A stretch of DNA of 64,000 nucleotides, taken from the NCBI GenBank assembly GCA_029747015.1, contig JAKOGI010001565.1, positions 125,001 to 189,000 on the forward strand. The letters are read 5' to 3'. Position 1 is the stretch's first letter, and each line of letters begins with the position of its first letter. The notes below the pieces were generated by a model that searched no databases, was not told the DNA's origin, and worked only from the letters and a program-made list of their open reading frames with translations. Made by a program: the position numbers and the translations under genes. This DNA is from Carnegiea gigantea (lineage: Eukaryota > Streptophyta > Magnoliopsida > Caryophyllales > Cactaceae). Below, in pieces: positions 1 to 10,520 of this stretch.

Positions 1-186
1 CAGCATGGGGGAAGTATTGATAAAACGAGTATGGGCTGGTAGGATGTATACCCATACCCATACCCATACCTATACCCATACCCATTTTGGTAATACCCGT
101 CGTATACCCCTTTTTTTCCACATTTTCACCACCCATACCCATATCCATTGGGGCGATTTTTTACGGGTTCTATGCGAGGGGGGTTT
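1..186. other. Unassigned flank with a hexanucleotide repeat
   Basis: Short unassigned flank. It holds a degenerate ATACCC-type tandem repeat and a second short patch of the same repeat near 131-147, separated by a T-run. Any reading frame across it is only translation of the repeat (Thr-His runs). The last bases before the element A LTR are a G-run followed by T's, resembling a polypurine tract, so the flank could be the end of another element. Confidence 0.5.
47..86. repeat. Degenerate (ATACCC)n minisatellite
   Basis: About six to seven units of ATACCC with one T variant (ATACCT). The unit resembles but is not the plant telomere repeat CCCTAAA. Confidence 0.8.
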
Positions 187-1118
187 TGATGTGAAGCAAG
201 TTCTAAGCTTGGGCCTACCTTCTCAATCAAGGGTCTTAAACCAAGTTAATCCAATATTAACCCTAGGTCAATATTGATTGGGGACCTTAAGAAGGTCTAA
301 GTAGGGTTAGGAAGGATGGTTGGGCCATTACTAGCCTAATTAAGAAGTTAATCAATTAGTCCACCCAAAACCACCTTCATTAGCTCATTTACAGTTTCTA
401 GATAGAATAATTTACACTAGTTCTAACTCTGTTTTTACCAGGGAACGCCCCCAAATTCCAAGTATTGAGAAAGTTATGGGCTAAATACTAAGCAAGAGTT
501 GGTCCAGGATTGAAAAATGTATGGTTCTGATTATGGGCTTAACAGAGGAGTTTAAGGATATAATTCAGGGGATTGATCAGCATGGTACGGTTCTTCACAC
601 AAAGGGAAGAAGCAACAAGTGGCGACACCTTATTTGGAGGAGTATAGCTTACTCCTAGCTCTCTAGAAGATGAAGCATGAATCCTAGAAAATACAGCTCA
701 TAGTGATTGTAATATCTAAAGCATTTTGATTTATTTTCCTAGGATATTTTATAAGCCTCCTATTGGTCCACTTACCCCACTAATGTACAGCTAATTTCCC
801 CTCCCATTGGGTATTTATGGACCCAATTACCTCCATGAAAAATTAGATTTGATGAATGATATGAGAGTTTGAAGCTTAGTTTTTCTCAAAATCTCAAAAT
901 CTTTATCTCTCTTAGGAGGGTGGTGATTTGAGTATTCCCTTTAATGTAATCCTTGGTGCTAAGGCTTGAGAGAGTTAGAGGGTGTGTTGCTTTAATATAG
1001 GTTTTAGAGATTTGGCACGCCACCCCGTGCTGCTTGGCACGACTGTGCCCCTCTCTTGCACTCTTAAATCCTATTCCAGAGATCTGGCATGACCGCCCTT
1101 ACCACAGAGCATGGCCGT
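187..1118 (+). repeat. Element A 5' LTR plus start of leader
   Basis: Bases 187 to about 480 align well with 11253-11628, including AGCAAGTTCT, the doubled CAATATT block and CCACCTTCATTAGCT. The rest has no second copy in the window because the 3' LTR is cut. A TATA-like TTTATAAG lies near 748. Near the right end a short hairpin (GGCAC-GACT-GTGCC, 1036-1049) sits in a leader-like stretch. The exact LTR/leader boundary and the primer site could not be fixed. B1 is inserted directly after 1118. Confidence 0.65.
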
Positions 1119-2366
1119 TTATAAGTGCTTAACGTATATATCATTTTAAGGTCATTTTGCTATAGTTTTAAGAGAATTGTGTGCTTTAAGTTGCCATTTA
1201 TACTCCTGTTCTTCTTTTATGATTAGGTATGGTTGTTTGATGATATTTGTAGGAATTTAGATCATTTGACCTAGCATTTGACCCCTATTTTGGCACTTAT
1301 TGACCTACCACAGATGCCCTTATGTTGCTATGCCTGTGGAGTAAAAGAAGAGCAGAGAATTCCATTCCAGCCAAGACTACAGTCCAACTGTGGTGTCTGC
1401 TACAGGCTGTGGTGCCTGTGTAATTGTGGCCTCTTCGTCTCCCTTCGGTTGTGTCGCTGAAAAGGCTTGAGTTATTGTTTAAAAGCTCATCCCTGAGGAG
1501 CAGAAAAAGAGGATCCCCCACATAAATAGTCATTCCCATTCCCCAAAATTTTACTTTTTTATAGTTAGGATTTTAGTTTGATTTTTGTGCAAGTGAGAAT
1601 CTTGAGTGAGGAACTCGATTTTGTTGGCTATTTGAAGATTTTGTTGAAGGCTGTCACTGCCAAGTGCTTTCATCTTAGATCTCGCTGAACCGTTTGGTTA
1701 GTTGTTTAATTTTTAATCATGAGTGAGTAGTTTATCTTGTCTAGGGATTTGTTTCTTAATGGAAGTGTAGTTGGATCATTTTAATTCAATAGAATTGTGC
1801 TTTCTTTTCATGTTGGTTTGATTTTGTTTTATCAAATGATTATCATGTTATGAGTGAACATGGCCAAATTTGCTTGCACCCTTGAGACAGTTGAATGAAG
1901 AACTGAAAGGTGAAATTTGATTATTAGACTACTTGATAAGACCTAGTGTAGCGATGACTCAAAAGAGAAATTTGCTTGTTGGAAGGACGAGAGAGTAATC
2001 AAAAATATTAAACTTAGATTAAGATAAATTAGTTTGAAAGAACGACCTTGGTTTAGTTTAGAAAATTTGGTCAATTTCGAAAGAATAGACCAAATTCTAG
2101 ATTGATTGGAATTCCTCGAAATTATCCAAGTAGAGAAAAGGGCATGTTAATCGTATTGATCCAACACCTTTCTTAACTAAATAAATCCCTAGGCGTTTAT
2201 CCTTGATTGAATTCAGAATCAGTTAATTAGAAGTTCCCGAATCAAAAATCCTTGATTAAGTAATATCTTAGCATTTTCTGATAAGAAGAACTCGATAGAT
2301 TACTTTGGTCCCTGGGGACGATCTTTTAATCGATGCTACGACACCCGTGCACCTGCGGACCTGTCA
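1119..2366 (+). repeat. B1 5' LTR
   Basis: Aligns with 8640-9846 and, reversed, with 14412-15656 and 48624-49874. The family LTR start is TGATAAGTGCTTAA; here the second base is changed (TTATAAGTGC at 1119). It ends in TGTCA directly before the primer site. Near 1381-1416 it contains a decayed form of the CCACGG/CCGTGG inverted motif seen in the other B LTRs. Confidence 0.85.
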
Positions 2367-2372
2367 AGTGTT

Positions 2373-2390
2373 TAGTGCCATTACTAGGGA
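2373..2390 (+). promoter_or_regulatory. B1 primer-binding site
   Basis: TAGTGCCATTACTAGGGA lies seven bases after the LTR end. It matches the Athila/Tat primer site TGGCGCCGTTGCCGGGGA at 12 of 18 positions, and all six differences are G-to-A or C-to-T changes. The same site is better kept in C (26747) and in B2 (48600-48617). Confidence 0.75.
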
Positions 2391-2521
2391 CAAGTTTGCT
2401 AACTATTAAGTTAGTCTTACGAAATTGACTAAGTGTTCTATTTTCTTTGTTTTCTTTCCTATTTATTGTTTAATTACGTTGGTAATATTGGTGATTGTGC
2501 TTGCAGGAATCTTCCCCGTTT

Positions 2522-3623
2522 ATGCAAAGCCCATTTCTATACGAACCCGATCCTGAGATCGAGCAGACTTTCCGCTTAAGGACGAAGAAGCAAAAGATTG
2601 AAGAATAAAGATGCGAGGTTGGAAGAATTTCAACAAATATGGCGGGAGCAGGAGGGGACCAAAGAAGGATGCTTAAGGATTTTGTTACCCTGGAGTTCAA
2701 GTAATCGCCTCAAGCATTGTTGCCCTAACGTTGATGCAAATAATTTTGATCTCAAGCCAAATCTCATTTCCATGGTGCAACAATCCCAGTTTGGAGGCAC
2801 CCCTTTAGAAGACCCGAACTTACACCTCTCGGCCATCTTAGAGGTGTGTGACACATTGAAGCTTAACGGAGTTTCCACCGATGCCATACGATTATGACAA
2901 TTTCCCTTCTCACTTAGGGATAAGGCAAGAGCATGACTGCATTATTTCCCTTCGGGATGTATCACCACATGGGATGAGCTTACTTCACCCAAAGGGATGA
3001 TGAGATGCTCTATGAGGCTTGAGAGCTGTTCAAGGGTTTTCTGCGGTTATGCTCTCAACATGGTCTTCAACGATGGATGAACTTTGATGAATAAAACGGA
3101 AGACAAGGCCTATAATTTGATGGAGGAGATGACACTTAACAATTTTTAATGGTCCACCGAATGAGGCCAATCCAACTGGGTTGGAGGTAAGTTGAAGTTG
3201 ATGCACTTACTTTGCTTTCTGCTAAAGTTGATGCGATGACGGAAAGGTTGGACTGTATAAATGTTAATGCTGTGACTTCTAGTGCCCCTCCTCCAAGTGA
3301 AATTTGTGGTTCTATTGAACAAATGACTTTGAATTGTGAAGTTAGGAGTTCTTTTCCCCAAGACTCTAATGAAGTCAATTATGTCCAAAACTTCAACCCG
3401 AGACTAATCTGAATTGCAGGAATCATTTGAATTTCTCATATAAGTCTAATCCAAACCCTCCGAATACGCCCCCAAAGAATGTTAGGTCACCCCTGGTTTT
3501 AAAAGACCTCCTTTTCCTCCACAAGTACCCTAAAGGTCTAATTCAGAGGCCATGATGGAAAGTATGCTTATGGCATAACAAAAGCAGGATGAGTATATTA
3601 AGCAATTAGCCTCCAAGGTTAAT
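2522..3623 (+). pseudogene. gag: B1 gag, broken
   Basis: Nucleocapsid/capsid polyprotein of an Athila/Tat-type retroelement, which would build the virus-like particle. The start is placed at the ATG opening MQSPFLYEPD, because B2 has the matching MQSPILYEPD at 48461. A conserved block beginning FDLKPNLISMVQ (from about 2743) leads through EVCDTLKLNGVSTDAIRL (to 2894); this is the capsid core typical of plant gag. After a frameshift the text continues with FPFSL and CITTWDEL. A C-terminal part from 3212 holds VDAMTERLD and a zinc-knuckle remnant EICGSIEQMTLNC whose first Cys and His are lost. An early stop follows the first 28 codons, and at least three frame changes occur, so no protein is made. 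Confidence 0.8.
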
Positions 3624-4719
3624 GTGCTTACAACTCACAAGAAGATGTTGGAAGCCCAAATTTTCGAACAAGTTAGCTTTTCATCTACACCCCCAGATAG
3701 ACTACTGAGTAAACCAGAATTTAACCCCTATGAGCATTGTAATTGTGTTACCTTGAAGGAAGGGGTAGAGGACTCTATTGGCCCCAAGGACATACCAATT
3801 GAAGAGGGTAGAGAAATAATCGTGGTTGAGAGTAAGGAAAGAAATGATGGTGGCAAGGCCATGACATTCATAGAGAATGAAAGTTTAGAGATCCCCATAA
3901 TTTTTCCGCCTAAGCTTCCTGGCCCAGGTAGTTTCTTTATCCCCTGTGTTGTGGGAAAGGTGGAAATTGAGAGAGTCTTATGTGATCTAGGTGAAAGCGT
4001 CAGTTTAATGTCATACTCTTTGTTTCATAAGCTTCACTTAGGGCCATTACTTGCACCCTTTTAATTACAGTTAATAGACGGGTCTGAAACACAACCTTTA
4101 GGCAAATTAGAGGATATGCCAGTCAAAATAGGAGATATTTGGGTATTGGAAGACTTTATCATTGTCAATATGACCGAGACCAGTAATGCCTAAATTATAC
4201 TAGGTAAACCGTTCAACAAGTTACCATATTGATGTTAGAAGGGGCCAGATAACATTTACAGTACAAAAGTGTTATGCTATACTCTGCGATATGGAGGAGA
4301 AAGCAATTTCTCTTGATTCTTTCTTATTGGATGAATTTCCCCCTTCCCTTGAGATTGACAAGGATTTCTTGAATTGTTAAGATCCTCCTGATTTTGATTG
4401 GTTTTCTACTGAGGACCCCAACCAAGGATATGTTAAGGTAGAGTTTACTGCTTCTGTGCTGCCTAGCATACCCAAGGTTGAGGCCATGCTTCTAATGAGT
4501 CTGCCATGAGTGAGTATTGCACGTTTGCTCAAGCTATTCTCTCTTTGCCCCCCTATGGAAGGATTTGATACAGATTTTGATTTGGGAATTGAACAAGGTG
4601 ATAGTGGCTAGTCTGATGGGCCACGTACTCAATTTATCCTATATGATAATAGTGCATTATGGCATCAATTGATGATGATAAAGGACCTTCAACCTGAGCT
4701 TTTGATGTGGTTCCTTTGA
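3624..4719 (+). pseudogene. B1 protease and C-terminal domain, broken
   Basis: Continuation of the gag reading region into an aspartic protease. An open stretch of 146 codons (3624-4064) ends in the retropepsin active-site region: CDLGESVSLM, with the catalytic Asp codon at 3984-3986 still intact. After a stop at 4064 the sequence goes on with GDIWVLEDFII and then a flap/C-terminal part (IILGKPF). B2 shows the same order on the minus strand at 47083-46107 in two cleaner blocks. The region ends near DLQPELL, then a stop at 4717-4719. No RT follows, unlike normal Ty3/gypsy elements. The function would be processing of gag and possibly of proteins supplied by another element. Confidence 0.75.
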
Positions 4720-4828
4720 TTAAAAAAAGGTCAATTTTGTAGTTCGTGATAAAAAAGATGCCCATACACTCATTGATCTAGACCAAGCATAGAAGTACAG
4801 TCAATCTCTTGACCGTAAAAGAGCATTT

Positions 4829-4846
4829 CTTGGGAGGCAACCCAAG
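4829..4846 (+). other. Stem-loop CTTGGG-AGGCAA-CCCAAG
   Basis: Perfect 6-bp stem with the six-base loop AGGCAA, about 110 bases after the end of gag-pro. D1 has GTTGGG-AGGCAA-TTCAAC at 54741-54758 and D2 has GTTGGG-AGGCAA-TCCAAC at 58465-58482. The outer pair swaps from C-G to G-C while the loop is kept. In B2 the reversed site (about 45984-46001) is decayed. Confidence 0.7.
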
Positions 4847-5468
4847 CCCTTTTTTTTGGCTTTGATTTTCATTATTTCTTATAGTTGTTCATAGCATAAA
4901 AAAGGGAAAAGAACAGACACAAAAAAAAGCACCCAAAAAAAAAAGAGAAGAATGAAAAAAAAGAAGAAAAAGAAATGTTTGGCACCACGGTCAAGCAGCC
5001 TAGCAACATGGGTCATGGGGAGCCAAATTGGGAAAACAAAAAATTTTAGCGTCCCGCAAACTCCACGGTCAGATGATGGTAGTTTGGTATGGGCTGCGGT
5101 CAAGGGTTTTGACCGTGGTGACCCTTCCTTTTCCCCCAAATTGATCTTCAACCTTGGCACACTCTCTCTTTACCTCCCTCTTTCTCTTTCTAGACTTACC
5201 ATTACTAAACCTCCATTTCTCCCTCATTTCTTCTCATTTTTACTTCATTTCCCTCAAAACTTCACCTTTGCACTTAATCTTTCTTTTTCTCCCACAAATT
5301 TCACCTCTTTCCACTATTTCTTATTCAACCTCATCTCACCTTCACCAATCCTCCATAACCATCTTCTTCCCTCGCTAATTCTTCTTTGTTTTCACTTAAA
5401 TTCTTCATTTTTCTTTTTCAAATTTTCTTTCTGAGGTTTTAATTTCAATTCTTCTTCTATTTTGCACC
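4847..5468 (+). promoter_or_regulatory. Pyrimidine-rich leader before ORF2
   Basis: No coding sequence. It starts with A-rich runs (4910-4980) and a stretch with repeated CCACGGTC/GACCGTGG motifs, including a 7-bp inverted repeat CGGTCAA/TTGACCG at 5097-5115. It then becomes strongly C/T-rich from about 5150 to the ATG at 5469. The matching B2 interval (45403-45720, minus strand) has the same composition and length class. It may be a 5' UTR of an internally started or spliced ORF2 transcript. That is inference. Confidence 0.4.
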
Positions 5469-6745
5469 CATGGCATCCACCAAGAGATAAAGGAGTATCA
5501 AGGAGATAGGATCATCAAGCTAAGCACCATCTCGACCTCAACGGACCTCCCCAACTTCCACCAATGCATGAGCTCATGGTAACATTTCTCATCCTCTTGG
5601 TTTAACCAACCCCAATTATGTTGCTAGATATGCTTGTTTAAATGTACACGTGATTGTGGCAACTCGTTATTATGATGAGAAATTAGTAGGATGTTTAGGA
5701 ATGTTAGATGATATTCGATGGTTGTTTACACGGGGAGGTATGGGGCATTTCATAAAGATAAATGAGCATACATACTAGACGTTGCCTTAAAGTTCCTGAG
5801 TATACTTCATATTGTGGTCACTAGAGGGCTTCAATGTCAAGTAGGGTAAATTTCATTTTATTTGCAAGGACAATTATATGAGTTGAACTTAGGTACCTTC
5901 AACGGTATATTCAGTTTTTCACCTAGGATGGATTTACCAAACTGAAAAGTCCCCTATGAATTCAACCAAAATGCATTTTGGGGCGAGCTTTCAGGGAATG
6001 TTAGGTGCAGTACTAGTTCTGCCAAGTGTACTCATATTAGGAACCCTTGCATTCGGGTAGATCAATGTATCCTAGCTTACTGTTTCTTTGCTTAGGATGA
6101 TAGTTTGAATGTCTCAAATTTATTTGAGTAATTTTTTTATCTTGTATGATCTATGATGTTTGGTACTTCCGCTTGACCCCGGGTTATTTTGGCCAGGCAA
6201 TTGTATAGTGCTGCTATTAGCACTAAGGATAGGATCATCATTAGTAGTATTGTCACAACTATTGCTAGATTTTTGGGCGTTGAGCCCAACCTTGAGGATA
6301 GAGTATCTGGGTCCGAGCGGCCTGATCAAGCCACTTTTGAGATCATGAACTTTTGCAAAGTAGAGGTTGGATGTTTGTGCTGGATTTACATTGTGAATCG
6401 AGTTCTGTCGCTTCCTAATGTTGATCGAACTATCATACTTTACCGGGCTAACCTTTATTGTGTACCTGGCGATGCCAAGGTTGTTTAGCCTACACCCTCT
6501 TCACCCCCTTATTCTAGTCAAGCCGGACCTACTTCTTCCTCCCAACCACCCCTTACTAACTATACCGACCTCTAAGCCATCCTTAGGTCCATCTAGGAGG
6601 AGCAAGTATCCCTTCGAGCATATATTACTTCTGAGAACATTGCCCTTCGTGACTTTGTCTAAGAGTGCCACGACGAGCTCCGTGGATGCTTGCTACCCAG
6701 ACTCAATACCTCCAGGATTATAGTGCTTGTTTAGAAACCTAATGA
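5469..6745 (+). pseudogene. B1 ORF2, 'putative plant transposon protein' domain
   Basis: Degenerate ORF starting MASTKR, with a stop soon after. The most readable parts are 6189-6488, with ARQLYSAAISTKDRIIIS, VTTIARFLGVEPN, EDRVSGSE and FEIMNFCKV, and upstream fragments such as MLDDIRWLF and ELNLGTFNGIFSF. These resemble the domain annotated in plants as 'putative plant transposon protein' (I recall Pfam Transposase_32), common beside Ty3 elements and of unknown function. B2 carries the same ORF with the same order. It sits where env-like ORFs lie in Athila elements, but I see no signal peptide or membrane span. The C-terminal part is Pro/Ser-rich, then Gln/Glu-rich. Several frameshifts break it. 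Confidence 0.65.
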
Positions 6746-6848
6746 GATTGGCATATCTCTTATGGTCAACCACCCCATCCTCCTCCCCCCTTCCTTTCTA
6801 ATTGCTTTTTGCTAGTCCGCTTTCCCTTTTTCTACTATGTGCATCCAT

Positions 6849-6880
6849 TGAGGACAATGTGTTGTTCAAGCATGGGGTAG
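6849..6880 (+). other. Internal polypurine-like motif of B1
   Basis: TGAGGACAATG followed after a short gap by TTCAAGCATGGGG. The terminal motif in B2 (15657-15700 reversed) reads GAGGACAAG, then TTTAAGCATGGGGGAGTT, immediately before the LTR. The element therefore carries two copies of the same motif, one about 1.8 kb inside. Confidence 0.6.
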
Positions 6881-7109
6881 ATAGTCCTTATTTGATGGCG
6901 TTTGATGCCTGATTTGGTTTGGTGTGCTTGTGTGCTATATATATTATTTGTGATAGTTTTTGAAGTTTCATTGTAGGTTTTAATCTTATCTGGTTAGAAG
7001 TATTTTAAAAGTACATTTAGGTTTCTTTTCATTTTAGGGTGCATTTTAGTTTTTTTATAGTTTCTTTTTATAGTTTTTACATTTTCTTGTATCGTTATTA
7101 GGAGCATGC

Positions 7110-7140
7110 ATATAATATATATATATATATAGATAGATAG
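7110..7140. repeat. TA/GATA microsatellite
   Basis: TA dinucleotide run followed by three GATA-type units. Confidence 0.85.
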
Positions 7141-8639
7141 AAATTTAAAAAAATGAAAAAAATCCTCCAATGATGATATTTGTAGGCTAAGTAGACTTCT
7201 TTGGTTCAGTTTGATCTTTTAATTTGCCCAATTGTGCATAAAAATGTATGAGAATGAGTTTTCGAAAAAGAGCTTTATGTTTTAACCGTATGTTGAGTGC
7301 GAGTTGATTACCCCATGATTCTTTACATGAAGTTTGGCATGTATTTACTAGTGAGCTAGTTATAACCTTGGTAGATGTCCCGTGAGGCTTTGAGCCTTTA
7401 AAGACTAATTTATTAATTTTGTCTCTTGTCAATTCTTGTGCGACTCTTCCTTGACATTATTTCTCTAGAACTTTCTTTGATTCTCATTCAAGGTCACATT
7501 TCGCATATGAATTTAGGCAATATGATTGAGGCATTCTTTGACTTGTTAAAGCTAAATGACCAAATAGGCCCCATTGTTATGTATTATATTCCTTGCTAGG
7601 CCCTTTGAGCTTATATCTGCTTTTGTTGATTTGAACCTCCTACTGTAGCCTATGGCCAAATGATTATCTCACCCTTAAGCCAGGACCAGAGAAGCATTTC
7701 AATCTTGTGTATCAAGTTTAATTAGGAACTAGTAGGGTGTATTGGGATCTTTTTGGTGGATTTGGTTGTTTAATGAAGGGATGTGTGTTCTTGTGTTGTT
7801 TAATATAAGAAATCCCTTATTTTGTTGTACAAAGTTTAGAGAAAAATTGAAATTCAAAGTTTGGTATGAATCTCTCTTGGCTAACTCTTTGGAAAAGAAA
7901 AATTAAAAAAAAGAAAAAAAGAAAGAGAAAAAAAGGAAAAAAAAAGAGAAAAAACAAACAAAAAAGGGGGGAATAATGAAAACAGTGTTAGCCTTGTTTG
8001 GATTGCAAAAAAAAAAAAAAAGAGTATTTATGATTTTTAACTCTTTATTTCTTCAATTGGGGATGCATTTTGTTGATAAATTGTATTTGTCTAGCGAGGA
8101 TGTTGTATGATGCATTGGAAACGTTTAACTCTTAGTCTATGGCTTCTAGCGCCACATTTCCAATTTGTTCCCCTCTTACCTTTACCAATGGCCCCGTTAC
8201 AAGTTATGAAAGTTCTCATGATCATCTAATGTGTATTGCATTTTAGTGATGATGAATTGGAGAGTCTTGGTAAGTTTATGGTAGATTTGAGTCTATGGAA
8301 TGAGAATTGAGGGACCCTTCATATATTTCCAAACACATGAGTGATGAATGCCACATGACTATAGTGAGGTTCTACCAGCACTGCTAGCTCCATTTGTTTC
8401 ATATGTTGAATGATTGTATTTGATGATTTGGGGGGATTGATTCAAATTTCACATTGTGGTATATCAAGTGGTTTTCGAAAATTTCATTCCCTAGTCTATT
8501 TACTAAATAATTTTTGCATCTTTTTGGGCTAACTTTGGATCGGCTTTGCCATTGGAATGCTACCAATGTCTATCCTTAGGAGGTTTAGAATAATTTTAGG
8601 TCTTAGCGTTGCTTAGGGACAAGCAACAGTTCAAGCATA

Positions 8640-9846
8640 AGGTCATTTAATTGCATTTTTGGGAGAATTGTGCGCTTTAAGTTGCCATTCATACTCTTAT
8701 TCTTGTTTTATGCTTGGGTATGGTTATTTGATGATATATGTAGGAATTTGGATCATTTGACCCAGCATTTGACCCCCCATTTTTGGCACTTATTGATCTA
8801 CCACGGATGCCCTTGTGATGCTATGCTCGTGGAGCAAGAGAAGAGTAGAGAATTCAGTTCCAGCCAAGACCACAGTCCAACCGTGGTGTCTACCACGGAC
8901 CGTAGTGCCTATATAACCGTGGCCTCTTCATCTCCCTTTGGCTGTGTGGCTGAAAAGGCTTGAATTCTTGCTTAAAAGCCTATCCCTCAGCGGCATAAAA
9001 AGAGGATCCACCACATATATAGTCATTCTCATTCCCAAAAATTTTATTAGGATTTTAGTTTGATTTTTGTGCAAGTGAGAATCATAGGTGAGGAACTCAG
9101 TTTTGTTGGCAGTTTGAAGACTTTGTTGAAGGCTGTCATTGCCAAGCTTTTCCTTCTCAGATCTCGCTGAATTATTTGGTTAGTTGTTTAATTTTTAATC
9201 ATGAATGAGTAGTTTATCTTGTCTAGGGATTTGTTTGTTAATGGAAGTGTGGTTAAATCATTTTAGTTCAATAGAATTGTGCTTTTTCTTCATATTGGTT
9301 TGATTTCGTTTTATCAAGTGATTATCATGTTGTGAGTGGAGTTGGCGAAATTTACTTGCACCCTTGAGACAGTTGAATGAAGAACTAAAAGGTGAAATTC
9401 AATTATTAGACTGCTTGATAAGACCTAGTATAGTGATGACTCGAAGGTGAAATTTGCATATTGGAAGGACGAGAGAGTAATCAAAAATATTGAACTTAGA
9501 TTAAGACAAATTAGTTTGAAAGAATGACTTTGGTTTAGTTTACGCAATTTGGCCGATTTCGAAAGAATAAACTAAATTCTAGATCGATTGCAATTCCTCG
9601 AAATTATCCAATTAGAGAAAAGTACATGTTAATCATATTGATCCAACATCTTTCTTAACTAAATAAATTCCTAGTCGTTTTTCCTTGATTGAATTTAGAA
9701 TCAGTTAATAGAAGTTGCCGAACCAAAATCCTTGATTAAGTAATTGCTTAGCATTTTCTGATAAGAAGAACTTGATAGATTACTTTGGTCCCTGAGGACG
9801 ATCTTTTAATCTATACTACGACACTCGTGTACTTGCGGATGTGTCA
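8640..9846 (+). repeat. B1 3' LTR, 5' end deleted
   Basis: Matches the 5' LTR from its AAGGTCATTT block to the terminal TGTCA. The TGATAAGTGC start and the preceding polypurine tract are missing. It contains a perfect hairpin CCGTGGT-GTCT-ACCACGG at 8881-8898. After 9846 the sequence returns to the element A leader. Confidence 0.85.
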
Positions 9847-9953
9847 ACTGTGTACGTTCATTTTATGTGATTTCTTACCCTGCTTATCATAGCATGTCCG
9901 TGCTCCACCCAATTTTTGTTCCTTTTCCCTTCTTTTTCAAACCTCTTGCAGCC

Positions 9954-10520
9954 ATGGCTAATGAGATACAAAGGGTCATTGTCGGGCTTCAAGCTCAAGT
10001 GAGAGACTTTAAACACTTGAAGATTATTTTGAGGCCAGCGAAAGAGCCTCCCCACTTTGATGGTATTAGTTTAGATCCTACTATCTATTTAAGATGGGTT
10101 TAAGCATTTGAAAATTATTTTGAGGCTAAGGAATGTTCCAACGAAGAGAGTTTCTTGATTGCTACTCAAAAACTCTAAGATTATGCCTACCATTAGCTTA
10201 AATACCTTAGGAGGGGAAAATCTCTTCAAGGCAAGCCCAAAATCAAGACTTGGAGTAAGTTCAAGTCACACTTGGATGTAAGATTCAATCCAAATCAACC
10301 AGTTGAAGAAGGACTCCTGGAACGAAACCAATTGCTCTTTGAGAGAAGATATTGGTTCAAGATGAATGTGAGCCTATTTTGGGTTTTGATGAAACAAGGA
10401 AAAGCTTGGCCATGGATGAACCTTAAAGCTCCTATTCAAATGGATTCTACATTAGTTTCTTCTTTTGAAGAAACTATGGACGTTCAACTTCAAGAAAAAG
10501 AAGAGTCTAGTAAGGTTTGA
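9954..10520 (+). pseudogene. gag: Element A gag relic
   Basis: Gag N-terminal/capsid relic of a Ty3/gypsy element. ATG at 9954 opens MANEIQRVIVGLQ. It is followed by PPHFDGISLDPTIYLRW, the typical plant gag motif (FDG, then a Trp), and after a stop at 10101 by AFENYFEAKE, KSHLDVRFNP and LLFERRY in the same frame. A local frame change affects about 10350-10430. It ends at a stop at 10520. Upstream, 9847-9953 is leader interrupted by B1. Nothing resembling zinc knuckle, protease or RT follows, so the element looks gag-only. The lineage within Ty3 is uncertain; B and C gag are clearly different. Confidence 0.65.

Larger units (their letters stand above)
6746..8639 (+). other. B1 3' non-coding region
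   Basis: No credible ORF. It contains an internal polypurine-like motif (6849-6880), a TA microsatellite (7110-7140) and A-rich runs at about 7885-8020. The last part (8370-8620) matches B2 at 40449-40640 reversed; C is inserted in the middle of this match in B2. The terminal polypurine tract and the first roughly 40 bases of the LTR are deleted here: the text jumps from CAAGCAT to AAGGTCATTT. Confidence 0.7.
1119..9846 (+). mobile_element. Element B1: Athila/Tat-like element with gag-pro and ORF2, no RT
   Basis: Order: 5' LTR (1119-2366), primer site (2373-2390), gag (from 2522), protease (to 4719), stem-loop (4829-4846), pyrimidine-rich leader, ORF2 (5469-6745), long 3' non-coding region, 3' LTR (8640-9846). 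The same order recurs on the minus strand in B2. About 2.3 kb of coding capacity for RT, RNase H and integrase is missing from both copies, so the lack is a family trait and not a private deletion. Flanking pentamers GCCGT (left) and ACTGT (right) differ by two transitions and may be a decayed target duplication in element A. The coding parts carry many stops and frameshifts. Confidence 0.85.

Noticed and set aside
5..277. 90-codon ORF at the window start
   Set aside because: Mostly translation of the ATACCC repeat and then of the element A LTR; crosses the repeat/LTR boundary.
4952..5434. 160-codon ORF with Lys-rich start
   Set aside because: Translation of A-rich and pyrimidine-rich leader; no counterpart in B2 and no domain.
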